The notes beneath the pieces were generated by a model that saw nothing but the letters and a program-made list of their open reading frames with translations, made no database searches and was not told the DNA's origin. A stretch of DNA of 64,000 bases from a virus. Location of the stretch: positions 1 through 64,000 of the IMG/VR virus record IMGVR_UViG_3300032116_000159. One strand, 5' to 3'. The stretch's first letter is position 1. Each line of letters begins with the position of its first letter. Shown here one piece after another: positions 44,242 through 53,793 of this stretch. The position numbers and the translations under genes are program-made.

Positions 44242-45359
44242 CTTTCTACTCTAAAGTTAAAATCGTTATCGATTATAGTTTCGGTGTCATTCGCTGCATC
44301 TACAACCTTAAATATAATTTTGTAATAACGTACCGGCATAAAATTTGTTAAATCGATATCGACGTAATGACCATTCGCATCCATTTCAACTTTTGTACCG
44401 ACAGTGTCGAAATCGACTATTGGTATTCCTGTAACCGAGTCGACAATTGAATAATATGTCGTCGTTGGAAAACGATATTCAGTGACACTGCGTAAACTTG
44501 TTGTATACGACTTTGATTCGTATTTAGCACGTATAGCAAAACGCATACGTGTTTTTTCATTTACACGGTATACTGATTTGATATTTTTAGCATATACAAC
44601 TGCCGATTCTGGTATAGTTGATTTCGAAGCAAATGTACCAGTGTATGTTTCGTATGAATTCCAAAATACTTCTAATTTAGGTAAATGTATTGTATGTGAT
44701 TCCCTGCCGAAAAATTTAAGTGAGCCGTATATTGTCGCATCCTCTTCGGCAGATGCAGTGTGCTTTAATATGAGACCGTTATTCGGTATCGTATTCGCCA
44801 TCCATGCTTTGAAAATCTTTGTTACGTCCATACGTACATCAGGTTCTTCGAAAGAAAACGATTGACTTGCTGCGTATTGTGGATACCAATTCGCACCACC
44901 CTTTTCTGTAGCATAATCATGCGAATATGATGAAGAATTCCATTGAGAACCTTGATATCTGCTATCACGATATTTCCAAGAGGCTCCGTTTGTTATTTCA
45001 GGTGTATCATTATAGTTACCGTTACCATTCACCCAAGATTGTGCAATTGGATACGCATATAGTGTGTATTCAGTATTTAGAGATTTAGCATCACATGCTT
45101 TTAGATTGAGATAATATTTTGCTGACGCGGTACTGAATTGACCTGCTGATGCTTGGCGTTTCAAATCGGTCAAATCGAATTCCATCAAAATTCGTGAATT
45201 ATAAGTTGTATCCCATGTTGCAAATTCGTCTGTGACATCACTATATGATTCACCAGGTGCAAATTTTGTAATTTCAATTATTGCGTCGACACCAGAATTT
45301 CTCTCGGGATGTTTTTCGTAAATTGTGGCATCCTTTTTCGGATATAATACTTTATACAT
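44238..45359 (-). CDS. Virion protein with DNRLRE-like domain
   Basis: 373 residues. The first 230 residues follow the DNRLRE beta-sandwich pattern (KDATIYEKHPERNSGVD, NSRILMEFDLTDLKR, AKYYLNLKACDAKSLNTEYT, MDVTKIFKAWM, NNGLILKHTASAEEDATIYG). DNRLRE/CBM96-like modules often bind carbohydrates or form surface-protein spacers. The remaining part has a Tyr- and Ser-rich beta region. It lies between the gp6-like gene and the Gly-rich gene, so a baseplate-periphery adhesin is likely. Confidence 0.7.
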   Translation of the reverse strand: MYKVLYPKKDATIYEKHPERNSGVDAIIEITKFAPGESYSDVTDEFATWDTTYNSRILMEFDLTDLKRQASAGQFSTASAKYYLNLKACDAKSLNTEYTLYAYPIAQSWVNGNGNYNDTPEITNGASWKYRDSRYQGSQWNSSSYSHDYATEKGGANWYPQYAASQSFSFEEPDVRMDVTKIFKAWMANTIPNNGLILKHTASAEEDATIYGSLKFFGRESHTIHLPKLEVFWNSYETYTGTFASKSTIPESAVVYAKNIKSVYRVNEKTRMRFAIRAKYESKSYTTSLRSVTEYRFPTTTYYSIVDSVTGIPIVDFDTVGTKVEMDANGHYVDIDLTNFMPVRYYKIIFKVVDAANDTETIIDNDFNFRVER

Positions 45360-45372
45360 GAGTTCACCTTAA

Positions 45373-47277
45373 TTATAAATCGATTACACGTCCGACAATG
45401 TCGTTCTTAGGATATTTTATTTCAAATATACACGGATCTAAACTCGGATAGATTATATTGTTACGTTTCGCAACATTTAAGTCGTAAAGATTTCCACTGT
45501 ATCCTAATGTTGTATCATGCAGATTTTTCACAACAAAATTTTCTACACTTTGAACACCTTCAAGTTTATCTAATTCAGTTATAAGATTCGAAAGCATTAT
45601 CGGTGCGTTTATCTGCATATTTTCGTTTGACATCAAAACCATTAATCTTTCGTTACATCGCAATAGCACTTCGTAACTGTTATAACCTGGTCGTGTTAAA
45701 ATATCATACTCGACACCTATATTTATTATGAACGGATCTTTAATATTTATAGCATCTGTCATCAAACGATATTGACGTAAATATTGTCTTAAATTTTCCT
45801 TTACGGCCTCGTTCGAATTTACTAATTGCTTCGAATCATTATAACTTAGTATATATAGATTCAATGCATATGGATTTGGTACGCGTTCAGATGCATTCCA
45901 TTTACTACTTTGAAAATCTTGTTCAACATACGCTTTTGCAATTGAACCATAACGATCAGGTAGTGTATAGCAACGTAAAATATAATCTTCTTTTGTAACT
46001 GCTCTATTTTGTGCAGCGAAATTTGCCATTGCCTCTTCACGCATTACGTCTAATGGTCGTTTGTTTATACCACCGTACGCCGGGTGTGGATTGTTTGCAG
46101 TGACCGAATCTTTTACTTCGTTTAGTACATTCAAATCTAAATTATCGATAGTCGATGCGAAATTTATTGTTGGTATTTCAGTAAGTGAATTAGCACGAAC
46201 ATTTCCTAATAGTCCGTTTGATACCGAATACTTAACCGTCAAGGTCGTATCACTTGGAGCAGACCCGTAGGTTTTAGTATATAGGAAATTAGTTGGGTCA
46301 ATACTTACATCTTCAGCTCGTTGGAAATAATCTAAACCGATACCTACGTTTATAGGATTAGGTACAATCTCTTCATCTGCCTCATTCGACAAACCTGCAC
46401 CGAACTGTATTTCTAATAAATCATCATTTCGACGTCGTGTGACAAAACGTTTTTCAGTCTGTTTATATGTTAGTAGATACGGTACAGAACTTTTATACTT
46501 TGCAAGTTTAGGATCGTTATATTCAACATTTCTAACTGGCACCTGTACAAGATCTTGTGCTAAATACGGCACTTCGTACCAGGTATTGCCATCTGAATCT
46601 ACAACTGAAATAATTTCACTTACATTTTCATCTTGTATTACGATCTTATCGTAAATTTTCGCATCGGTGAATTCGAACTGTGCAGTTTTAAGTTCACCTT
46701 CAACTGCCTTTGTACGTTTTTTAAGTAAATAGTATTCTACACTACCATCGTTCAGAACCGAATAAACCGATATATCGGTAGGATCCATACTGCTACTATG
46801 TCGAAAATTTAAAGATTCGACAGTTCTAAACAATCGAACATCTGCTTCACTACGAGCATCGTTACTGATTAAAGTATTCGGATCGATTGTAAGTGCGTAT
46901 CTAAAATCAGGTTTAGTATTTTCACCGGAACCGATTGCCGGTATCAGTTGCATAAATTCGATATCGACCTGTGCAGGTACGAGTGACTTCGGTTTATACC
47001 CAAGGCCTTGTGCTAAATTATATAAATTTTTCTGCTCGTTAACTGTATAAAGAAATGACTCTTGTAATTGAACATCTGAATAAAAATTCAGAACATCACC
47101 TACATAGGCTGCCATTTCAATAAACATCATTCCTGGTGAGGACTCATTAAAATCGTTATAGGTATTCGGAAAATAATTTTTAGCATAGTTGATTAGTGAG
47201 TTTCTTAAATCACCAAAATCACGATTTGTATATTTAACTTCTCGTTTTATTTTATCGCTAATTGACACTTTATTCAT
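45373..47277 (-). CDS. Baseplate wedge protein (T4 gp6-like)
   Basis: 634 residues (T4 gp6: 660). N-terminal VKYTNRDFGDLRNSLINYAK and FNESSPGMMFIEMAAYVGDV (about 14-65) are the conserved gp6 signature, followed by LNFYSDVQLQESFL. The central part carries the SVNGLLGN-type region (VSNGLLGNVRANSL) and the LREYRLMTD-type region (LRQYRLMTDAINIKDPFIIN), also found in gp6 proteins and in the related P2 J family. Start overlaps the stop of the gp25-like gene by 1 nt (TAATG). It forms the wedge ring of the baseplate. Confidence 0.92.
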   Translation of the reverse strand: MNKVSISDKIKREVKYTNRDFGDLRNSLINYAKNYFPNTYNDFNESSPGMMFIEMAAYVGDVLNFYSDVQLQESFLYTVNEQKNLYNLAQGLGYKPKSLVPAQVDIEFMQLIPAIGSGENTKPDFRYALTIDPNTLISNDARSEADVRLFRTVESLNFRHSSSMDPTDISVYSVLNDGSVEYYLLKKRTKAVEGELKTAQFEFTDAKIYDKIVIQDENVSEIISVVDSDGNTWYEVPYLAQDLVQVPVRNVEYNDPKLAKYKSSVPYLLTYKQTEKRFVTRRRNDDLLEIQFGAGLSNEADEEIVPNPINVGIGLDYFQRAEDVSIDPTNFLYTKTYGSAPSDTTLTVKYSVSNGLLGNVRANSLTEIPTINFASTIDNLDLNVLNEVKDSVTANNPHPAYGGINKRPLDVMREEAMANFAAQNRAVTKEDYILRCYTLPDRYGSIAKAYVEQDFQSSKWNASERVPNPYALNLYILSYNDSKQLVNSNEAVKENLRQYLRQYRLMTDAINIKDPFIINIGVEYDILTRPGYNSYEVLLRCNERLMVLMSNENMQINAPIMLSNLITELDKLEGVQSVENFVVKNLHDTTLGYSGNLYDLNVAKRNNIIYPSLDPCIFEIKYPKNDIVGRVIDL

Positions 47278-47750
47278 TAACTAACCTCTACATTTATTTG
47301 CAAATCAGGATTTCCGAAAAAGGTAACTGTACGATTTGCACCAGATTCAGTTACTTGAAATATTATTGTTATATTTATAGAATTCTCGTCATCACTGAAA
47401 TTTCCTTGGATATTTATATCGTTTACAATTATGTAAGGTAAATATGTAGCCATTTGCTGACGTATCAAAAATTCCAATTGAGAATTTGTACTTGTAGTAT
47501 TTTGTTCGAATATTTTATAGTATAAACCAACACCGTATGCAGGTTGCATATAGCGTTCACCATCTTTTGTAAGTAACAAGTTTATCATATTACTGATAGC
47601 CTGTTCTTCCGTGGTGTACGATAGATTAAATATCGAATCGGAAGGTCCGAAGCGTGAAGAGTTCATTGGCAGTTTAATCGCCAAACTTCCCAATGGTTTT
47701 TTATAGTCATCAGGATAGATTTTACTGTTTATAAAAACTGCACGTGCCAT
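47277..47750 (-). CDS. Baseplate wedge protein (T4 gp25-like)
   Basis: 157 residues (T4 gp25: 132). SYTTEEQAISNMINLLLTKD and GERYMQPAYGVGLYYKIFEQ (about 44-83) are the gp25/GPW family core, with the GEr.. P.yG.gL pattern complete. gp25 initiates sheath assembly on the wedge. Neighbour order gp25 then gp6 matches T4. Confidence 0.92.
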   Translation of the reverse strand: MARAVFINSKIYPDDYKKPLGSLAIKLPMNSSRFGPSDSIFNLSYTTEEQAISNMINLLLTKDGERYMQPAYGVGLYYKIFEQNTTSTNSQLEFLIRQQMATYLPYIIVNDINIQGNFSDDENSINITIIFQVTESGANRTVTFFGNPDLQINVEVS

Positions 47751-47753
47751 TTA

Positions 47754-48155
47754 TTAAGTACTCCGCATTTTATTCGAAGATGTACGTTCCATAACATCTA
47801 ATACACGTTTAAAATCTGTATTCTGTATTTTATTCATAACACGTGCTACTGGGTCATCCGCATTTGTAAAATTTTCATCTAAAATAGATTTGACATTATT
47901 TTCATCCTCTTCGAACGGTGTAATTTCTTGAAATATTTCAGATAGATACGAACTTTTACTGAATGGTGACCCTGACCCGTTTCCTTTTTTAGGTACTAAT
48001 TTCGTTTGTGGACTGATCGGAACTGATTTCGCATTTTCGTTTAGTAGATTTCGCAGTTCACTTTTAATTTCACGAATTTCGCTTAGGATTTTAGCATTTT
48101 CCCTTTTCATTTCAAGAATCGACTTCACAAGAGTCTTTAATTGTGATTCATTCAT
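47754..48155 (-). CDS. Hypothetical protein between gp5- and gp25-like genes
   Basis: 133 residues. N-terminal 45 residues are coiled coil (MNESQLKTLVKSILEMKREN), then a Ser/Pro/Lys-rich linker with PFSKSSYLSEIFQEITPFEE, then a charged tail. Recurring motif 20 nt upstream. It sits in the baseplate block, so a baseplate assembly role is likely but unproved. Confidence 0.6.
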   Translation of the reverse strand: MNESQLKTLVKSILEMKRENAKILSEIREIKSELRNLLNENAKSVPISPQTKLVPKKGNGSGSPFSKSSYLSEIFQEITPFEEDENNVKSILDENFTNADDPVARVMNKIQNTDFKRVLDVMERTSSNKMRST

Positions 48156-48175
48156 AACGATGTCTTTTTTATTAA

Positions 48176-48185
48176 ATAAATATCA
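48176..48185 (-). promoter_or_regulatory. Recurring ATATTTAT motif (copy 7)
   Basis: TGATATTTAT on the minus strand in the gap after the gp5-like gene, 20 nt before the ATG at 48155. Confidence 0.45.
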
Positions 48186-48204
48186 GTGAAGATGGAATTG
48201 TAAA

Positions 48205-49269
48205 TTAGACCGGTTTCTTAAATTTCAGATTCCAATCAACTTTGTGAATTTTTGTTATTTGTGCAACATTTGTAGATGCCGCAGTTGGACCCATTGCAGT
48301 TAAATACTGCATTTGTGCTGTTGCGAGTTTCCAAAATTCTGCGTATGCTGAATTTATCCAATCCATCAAATCGTCTAAATCAACTTTGTATTTATCGGAT
48401 TGCAATAACACCTTTTTTCCAGTAACTACGGATTGTTCCTTTCCGACTAAAAACGCTTTGTTCTTTTTAGCGTTAATAATTACACGGTCCGCATCGATTA
48501 CTATTTGTGAACCACCAGACCAGGTCGGTGCCAATTTTACATCAAGATTTTTCGATGACGCACCTTTAAATTTAAGTAGTTTTTGCGATGTTGTCAAATA
48601 TATACTTGCAGCATCTTTTGATATGTCTTCGATATCGTAACTGTTACCAGATTCTGGTTTTTTTACTTTTATAATCATCAACGGATCGTTCTCCTTTGCA
48701 CCGGGCCAATATGTCAACGAGTTTTTCTCATATATACCAGGACCAGGAGGATACGAAAATCCACCATGACGTGTGAAACGAATCGATTGACCGAAACGCC
48801 CTTCCCATAAATCGTCTCCTTCAAACGGTTGGAGCATTTTACTTGTACTTGGATTTTTCTTTATAGTATAACCGATTTGTTTGAAATCTGCAATACCAGG
48901 AGGTGCAGGACGGAGTGGATTTTTACCGTTATTTATCGCGTCTCTTTGAAAATTGAAAGGCATTGTCTGTAGTGTGACATCATCGATTACATTTACCAGT
49001 GTGAAATAGTAAAAGTCGACAGTCTTCTGACGGGCGTCGTGTTTTTCAGTTGACATGCCTTTGAAAATAAAAACTTGTTCGCCTACTAAAGGTATTCGTT
49101 TATTGAAAAACGCAGGTGCGGCGTATACATTATCGACTGTATTAAATATACCTTTTTTACCACCAATACGAACTTCGATTGCACCCTTAAATAAACGATT
49201 GCCGTTGTCGTCTTTTTGACCGGTTTTAAATGCTTTCCGTGTATCGATTACTTCTGCGATTTGTAGCAT
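48205..49269 (-). CDS. Baseplate hub protein (gp5-like, no lysozyme domain seen)
   Basis: 354 residues. The first ~90 residues are an OB-like part with VRIGGKKGIFNTVDNVYAAP. The middle region SIRFTRHGGFSYPPGPGIYE followed by NDPLMIIKV and SIYLTTSQKLLKF is recognisable from gp5-type hub proteins of cyanophages and other marine T4-like phages. No T4-lysozyme domain is present, so local wall digestion must come from another protein. Overlaps 49269-49652 by 1 nt. Confidence 0.7.
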   Translation of the reverse strand: MLQIAEVIDTRKAFKTGQKDDNGNRLFKGAIEVRIGGKKGIFNTVDNVYAAPAFFNKRIPLVGEQVFIFKGMSTEKHDARQKTVDFYYFTLVNVIDDVTLQTMPFNFQRDAINNGKNPLRPAPPGIADFKQIGYTIKKNPSTSKMLQPFEGDDLWEGRFGQSIRFTRHGGFSYPPGPGIYEKNSLTYWPGAKENDPLMIIKVKKPESGNSYDIEDISKDAASIYLTTSQKLLKFKGASSKNLDVKLAPTWSGGSQIVIDADRVIINAKKNKAFLVGKEQSVVTGKKVLLQSDKYKVDLDDLMDWINSAYAEFWKLATAQMQYLTAMGPTAASTNVAQITKIHKVDWNLKFKKPV

Positions 49270-49652
49270 TAATTACCGTTTCCCATCTTAACAATTTTAC
49301 CAGAACCGAATTCACGTGCGTTCGCTATAATTTCGGCACGCTCTTTTTCACTTAAACCGTATGAACTGTCTTCTTCATTATTAGATGCAGATGTTTTTAT
49401 AAATCTCTGCACGAGTGCTGCTAACTTAATAAGTTGTTCATCATTTTTTACACCGACTTCTAAATACGACGCTAATAACGGAACTAATAACGCAGCATCA
49501 TCAGTGTCTTTTATAAAACCAGATAGTTTCAATATGAGGGATCTTATTTGGTCAGATTTCTCGTTCGAGTTATCATGAATCTGTTTCAGTAGTTCATCAA
49601 AGGATTTTCCTTTGTATACTTCGATTTGTGAAAAGTCTATATTTTTAGACAT
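49269..49652 (-). CDS. Hypothetical helical protein in baseplate operon
   Basis: 127 residues, starting MSKNIDFSQIEVYKGKSFDE, all helical in prediction by composition; a conserved-looking block NDEQLIKLAALVQRFIK is central. The end YGLSEKERAEIIANAREFGS fits small proteins found next to baseplate hub genes in marine phages. Role unknown. Confidence 0.6.
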   Translation of the reverse strand: MSKNIDFSQIEVYKGKSFDELLKQIHDNSNEKSDQIRSLILKLSGFIKDTDDAALLVPLLASYLEVGVKNDEQLIKLAALVQRFIKTSASNNEEDSSYGLSEKERAEIIANAREFGSGKIVKMGNGN

Positions 49653-49660
49653 CGCAATCC

Positions 49661-49954
49661 TTAGGATATATACATATTCAATTCGTAATTACGATTCGGT
49701 GTACCGAATACCTGAATGTGTAGTTGTTTTCTTTGAGGTTTTCCGTTTTTAGTCAATTCGATACTGAATCGATTTGTGTTACCAGGTGAAGGCTTTTTAG
49801 GACCTAAACCGACTTGCTTTGCGACTTGTTCTTCATCGTATTCGTAGCCTTCGTTTTTCGCATATTCTAAAGCAGTGTCAATAGCACTCGAGTACTGATT
49901 ATGGTATATTTGATAGTCAGATCTTTCAGACAATAGTTTTTTTAAACTTAACAT
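49661..49954 (-). CDS. Putative internal head protein
   Basis: 97 residues from ATG 49954, chosen over 50053 because it has an AAAAGGA ribosome site and starts MLSLKKLLSERSDYQIYHNQ, a leader with an LLSE site; the longer frame overlaps the sigma gene and does not start with such a leader. The end (TKNGKPQRKQLHIQVFGTPN) is a motif found in other marine phage proteins. Function unknown. Confidence 0.6.
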   Translation of the reverse strand: MLSLKKLLSERSDYQIYHNQYSSAIDTALEYAKNEGYEYDEEQVAKQVGLGPKKPSPGNTNRFSIELTKNGKPQRKQLHIQVFGTPNRNYELNMYIS

Positions 49955-49967
49955 GAATATCCTTTTA

Positions 49968-50705
49968 TTATAAATATTTTTTAGCATCAATAAATCCGTG
50001 TTTACGGTAATCTGAAAACATATCTGTAAACAAATCCTTAAAAATACGTACAACTTTTGTTATATGTTGTGTTTCGACACTTGCACGTTCACGCACTAAT
50101 ATGTATAATAGTTTTTTGTTGTGAATATCGATATCTTCACTATTTCTGAAAATTTCTAATAGTGAATCCGCTATTCTTCTATCGCGTTTCGATTTAAACA
50201 GTTTTTCCAAATTCTGGTCGCACCAATCACACCATTTTATCATAAAATCACGTAGAGTTTCTTGATAATCAGTCAAAGATATTTCAGTTCCAATATTTCT
50301 TTCAGAGTCGACAACATCTAATTCGAATCGTGTTTTTGATGCTTCGTACAAAACTTGAGATTTGTGTATCAAAAAGTTTTTGCATACAATTGTGAAATAA
50401 GAATATGCTCTTCCTTTGTCCTCATCGTAACCAGGCATTTTAGTAAACATGAATGCTACCGCATCACGTTGTAGATCAGAAAATGTCGTTTCGTATCTGT
50501 GAAATTTCCACGTGTTAATGATATTTTCGGTTAGTTTCAAAAACGCAGGATATATTGTATTATTGAAAAGTTTACTCTTTTCTATGTTTCCTGTTTTTTC
50601 GATTTCGAGTATGTTATAACGTATTATAGCATCTTGGACATCTCTACCAAAATATACAGTTCTTTTTTTTGTCGGCTTAGTCGTTTCCAGTACCATCGTT
50701 TCCAT
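49968..50705 (-). CDS. Late-transcription sigma factor (T4 gp55-like)
   Basis: 245 residues. Residues about 46-116 (FNNTIYPAFLKLTENIINTW, FSDLQRDAVAFMFTKMPGYD, RAYSYFTIVCKNFLIHKS) show the sigma70 region 2 pattern as reduced in T4 gp55: core binding plus -10 recognition. No region 4 is seen. gp55 proteins redirect host RNA polymerase to late promoters with a clamp-loaded co-activator. ATG at 50705; ATG at 50696 is also possible. Start overlaps the end of the gene upstream by 29 nt. Confidence 0.8.
   Translation of the reverse strand: METMVLETTKPTKKRTVYFGRDVQDAIIRYNILEIEKTGNIEKSKLFNNTIYPAFLKLTENIINTWKFHRYETTFSDLQRDAVAFMFTKMPGYDEDKGRAYSYFTIVCKNFLIHKSQVLYEASKTRFELDVVDSERNIGTEISLTDYQETLRDFMIKWCDWCDQNLEKLFKSKRDRRIADSLLEIFRNSEDIDIHNKKLLYILVRERASVETQHITKVVRIFKDLFTDMFSDYRKHGFIDAKKYL
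49969..49978 (-). promoter_or_regulatory. Recurring ATATTTAT motif (copy 8)
   Basis: AATATTTATA on the minus strand at the very end of the sigma gene, 14 nt before the ATG at 49954, with AAAAGGA between. Confidence 0.4.
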
Positions 50706-51021
50706 CTGCTTCTTGTAATTTATTTTCTAATATTCGCAATTCTTCGACAAGTGTTTCTATTGTTTCTTTTATTGTTTTGAATACAAAACCAACTTCGTCA
50801 TCCGATTCGAAACTGCCTCTACGGTCAACTCGTTTTAAACGATTCAGTATCTGACTATATTTCACTACGAGACTCTGCACCAATAATACGGATCGTTGTT
50901 CAACATCACTTGCTAAATCGATCTGTTTATATAACGCATCGAGTTTTGAATACAGATTAAACACAAAATATAACAATATGCAAATTGTCGATAATAGAAT
51001 TGCGAATATTATTGTTGTCAT
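50677..51021 (-). CDS. Membrane-anchored coiled-coil protein
   Basis: 114 residues from ATG 51021, which follows the stop of the HD gene at 51023. TM segment at about 2-25 (IIFAILLSTICILLYFVFNL), then coiled coil with VDRRGSFESDDEVGFVFKTI, a motif that recurs in T4-like marine phages. Ends in an acidic Gly/Asn tail. Function unknown; a membrane-anchored partner of late transcription or of lysis cannot be excluded. Confidence 0.65.
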   Translation of the reverse strand: MTTIIFAILLSTICILLYFVFNLYSKLDALYKQIDLASDVEQRSVLLVQSLVVKYSQILNRLKRVDRRGSFESDDEVGFVFKTIKETIETLVEELRILENKLQEADGNDGTGND

Positions 51022-51022
51022 T

Positions 51023-51832
51023 TTATTTCTTATTAAAAATTTCATCGAAACTCGTAGCAAGTTCCTTACCTACTGCTTTTTGTTTTTCTTTACGGTCCTG
51101 CTTCGGCTCTGTTTGTTGTGATATATAATTTAGATTATTATCTTCTAAGCGTTTTGTATTGAATTCATTTGATGTACGATTCCATCTTTCAAACTCGTAA
51201 CGACTTGCAGCAAGATCGGCATTGTGTAGAATTTGCGGCATTGTAGTACGCAATTTCGCTTTGAGTTGCTTAGTCAAATAATAAGATTTGTTTGCATCAT
51301 CATACATTCCATCATGGATTCGTATACCTAAATATTCGTTCCATGAACATGGTATTCTATATGATTGCAATAAAAACAATGATCGATCTTGAACCAGTGT
51401 AAACGGTATATTTTCGTTTGCATCATACATCTTGCCTTGATTTTTACGATGCCATTCCGATGTGTTAAATACGTAACCATCCTTTCCATCACCGACAAAT
51501 CCAAGTTTACCTAAATCATGATGCATCGCAGCAAACATCAATTCGGTTACCGTAAAATTTGTTACATCGATCCCCATCGATTCGTAGTGTTGCCATTCGA
51601 GTAATGCGAAATCCATAACTCGTAATACATGGTCGATATAACCACCAGGTATTGCATTATGATAATAGTTAACTGAAGATGCTGGTGAAAACATTAAGCG
51701 CTCTTCACCTAATGCACTATACATTTCTTTTAAACCTTCAGCACGTTCAGGAAACATTTTATCGATACGGGCAAAAAACTTTTTATAGTTTTCTTGAATC
51801 TGCTCAGCAGTAAGTGAAAATTCTTTCGACAT
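51023..51832 (-). CDS. HD-domain phosphohydrolase
   Basis: 269 residues. Metal ligands of an HD domain: His58 and His68 region (NYYHNAIPGGYIDHVLRVMD), HHDLG with His104/His105-Asp106, then a later Asp in QILHNADLAASRYE. The substrate cannot be told from the motif; nucleotides or cyclic dinucleotides are possible. It lies upstream of the sigma gene. HD enzymes of this shape (with IHDGMYDDANKSYY) occur in many T4-like marine phages. Confidence 0.75.
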   Translation of the reverse strand: MSKEFSLTAEQIQENYKKFFARIDKMFPERAEGLKEMYSALGEERLMFSPASSVNYYHNAIPGGYIDHVLRVMDFALLEWQHYESMGIDVTNFTVTELMFAAMHHDLGKLGFVGDGKDGYVFNTSEWHRKNQGKMYDANENIPFTLVQDRSLFLLQSYRIPCSWNEYLGIRIHDGMYDDANKSYYLTKQLKAKLRTTMPQILHNADLAASRYEFERWNRTSNEFNTKRLEDNNLNYISQQTEPKQDRKEKQKAVGKELATSFDEIFNKK

Positions 51833-51834
51833 AT

Positions 51835-52383
51835 TTATTTAATTATTAATTGTTTACGTAACATTTCAGTTTCCCCTATCGAAAACGGTTTGTCTATTTT
51901 TACACCATTCAATTCTATGAATCTTTCAACACAACCAGCAAAATATTTCAAATCGTTGCCGTTATAAAATTCTATGTATGTTGATTTACTTAATCTGACA
52001 GGTACACCTATATAGAGTAACGGCACCATTGATTTTAAAAATATGCCACGTACACTAATTGATACTTTTATCGAATCATCAATTTTTCGAATATCTTGAA
52101 TGTATTCAGCAAGTGTAATAAATTTCTGAATATACAGATCTGATTTTTCTGAGTTTAAACCACTAAAATCACCTATACAAAAATTCAATACAATATCAGG
52201 TTGTACACCTTGACGTTTCGATTCTAATATATGTGTACGTATTGTTGTTGTAACCACCGCAACCGACGGCGATTCGGCGCTTTCGAAAGTTAGGATGAGT
52301 TGTTCAGGATATTGTACAACTGTATCGGTCTCTTCAGTATTTATACGATCTGGTATGTACTCGCCGTATATATCTGTATTCAT
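51835..52383 (-). CDS. Hypothetical protein, crotonase/ClpP-like pattern (weak)
   Basis: 182 residues. The order of beta strands and helices (DIVLNFCIGDF, EYIQDIRKIDDSIKVSISVRG, IFLKSMVPLLYIGVPVRLSK) recalls the ClpP/crotonase fold, but the Gly-rich turn and the catalytic Ser-His-Asp triad are not visible. No family confirmed. Stop and start of the neighbours are 2 nt apart, so it is in the same operon as the HD gene. Confidence 0.5.
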   Translation of the reverse strand: MNTDIYGEYIPDRINTEETDTVVQYPEQLILTFESAESPSVAVVTTTIRTHILESKRQGVQPDIVLNFCIGDFSGLNSEKSDLYIQKFITLAEYIQDIRKIDDSIKVSISVRGIFLKSMVPLLYIGVPVRLSKSTYIEFYNGNDLKYFAGCVERFIELNGVKIDKPFSIGETEMLRKQLIIK

Positions 52384-52431
52384 AAAACTAATTTAATTCA
52401 ATATAGGTAAAATATCTGAGATAACAAAATA

Positions 52432-53604
52432 TTAAGTTGTATTTTTTGAGATATATCTACGAATCGATTCGTGTGACATATTTTTTATTTGATTAGGTGT
52501 CAGATTTGCAGTATCAGGTTGCATCTCATTTACCGTATCAGGTGTCACCTTTTTTTTTACATTTTCTTCTGTTGGCGCTTCAGTTTTTTTCCTTGCTGGT
52601 TTTTTATCTTTAGTTGCTATCGTTTTCTTTTTTTCTCTAATCAGTTTTAAACGTTTTTCAAGTGGATTTTCTTCGATTTTTTCAGTTGTTTCAATTTCAT
52701 CGTTTACAATATTTACAAATTCTGAAATATTATCGATATCGTTAGTGAATGGATCTGTATCGGTATCAATTTTAATTTCAGTTTCTGCAATTTCTTTTTC
52801 TTTGTTCGATTCTTTAAATGCAAAATTTGCTGCAAGTACCAAAGATATTGCTAATGGATCGAATACGAAAATTATCAGTAATAGAAAATAGTTGACAACA
52901 CGGTCCATAGGTATACCAGTTAATCCGCTTATATATTTCAGAGGACCTAATTCTGCTGCAGCATCAGAGTTATTTTCTAACTCTATCTTTTCGACTTCAA
53001 ACTTTCCAATACTATCAGATGCGACTTGTATTTTTTGAGTTAATTCATCACGTCTTTTCACTGCATCATCTAATTGCTTTTCTAAAGATGCTCGTGCTTT
53101 CGGGTCATTCGATGTTGACGTTACTATCTTACCGGTTCTACGATCTACGAATTGCACTTGACCAGGATTCGATAATGATTTACGCAATTCAGATATCGAT
53201 TGAACTACCGATTCTTTCTCAGTCGTATATTCGGTTTTTGATTGCTCAAAAACTTTCTGCTTTGTGTCGACAAGTTCAATACCACGTGTCACAATCTTAT
53301 CTTGATTTGCAGTCAATTGATATGCGTTACTAAGAAACCCGTATATACCAGCACTTGTAATTAATACAAGAACGACAGTAGCGAGTGTTAGATAAATTCT
53401 TAATAACCGATTTAATCGATTCCAATATTCATGCAAAAGTGTTGCGATAATAAGTTTAGAAACTTCCAAACTACCAGCCATGATTGCAACTTGCAATGCA
53501 GCACCAGCAAACAGTTTACTTAAACCGTATACCGAATAAAAGGCAGCCGAACCACTAACAGCTAAAGCAGATAAAAGTATGATGTAAGGTAAAATTTTTC
53601 GCAT
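52432..53604 (-). CDS. Polytopic membrane protein with coiled-coil loop
   Basis: 390 residues. TM segments at about 5-27, 29-52, 68-92 and 235-262; a coiled-coil loop of about 140 residues (about 93-230) lies between TM3 and TM4. The start (YIILLSALAVSGSAAFYSVY, LSKLFAGAALQVAIMAGSLE, VSKLIIATLLHEYWNR) is a known opening in T4-like marine phages. The C-terminal tail is long, acidic then basic. It is the first gene after the terminator at 53794-53818 and has a host-type promoter before it, so it starts an operon. Function unknown; a membrane scaffold or lysis-timing role is a guess. Confidence 0.75.
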   Translation of the reverse strand: MRKILPYIILLSALAVSGSAAFYSVYGLSKLFAGAALQVAIMAGSLEVSKLIIATLLHEYWNRLNRLLRIYLTLATVVLVLITSAGIYGFLSNAYQLTANQDKIVTRGIELVDTKQKVFEQSKTEYTTEKESVVQSISELRKSLSNPGQVQFVDRRTGKIVTSTSNDPKARASLEKQLDDAVKRRDELTQKIQVASDSIGKFEVEKIELENNSDAAAELGPLKYISGLTGIPMDRVVNYFLLLIIFVFDPLAISLVLAANFAFKESNKEKEIAETEIKIDTDTDPFTNDIDNISEFVNIVNDEIETTEKIEENPLEKRLKLIREKKKTIATKDKKPARKKTEAPTEENVKKKVTPDTVNEMQPDTANLTPNQIKNMSHESIRRYISKNTT

Positions 53605-53742
53605 ATCCGAATCTTATTATGGAGTTACCCTGTTTCAATAATTATTAACGTGTTCTTTTTTCTTTCTTATATTTTATACTATAAAATCTCTTTTATATAA
53701 TCTTCTTTTTATTTTATAAAATATTATTATAGTAATTTAGAA

Positions 53743-53773
53743 TAAAGTTAATAAAAATTTCTGAGATTTGCAA
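53743..53773 (-). promoter_or_regulatory. Host-type promoter candidate
   Basis: Minus strand: TTG, then 20 nt, then TAACTTTA, close to the Bacteroidetes TTTG-N19/21-TAnnTTTG promoter. The box is embedded in AAAAGGTTGCA, an 11-bp string shared with the promoter at 61886-61916. It lies between the terminator at 53794-53818 and the gene at 53604. Confidence 0.5.
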
Positions 53774-53793
53774 CCTTTTGAAGATAAAAGAGC

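Noticed and set aside
51835-52383. ClpP-like protease
   Set aside because: Fold order is suggestive but no Ser-His-Asp catalytic triad can be found; kept as hypothetical.
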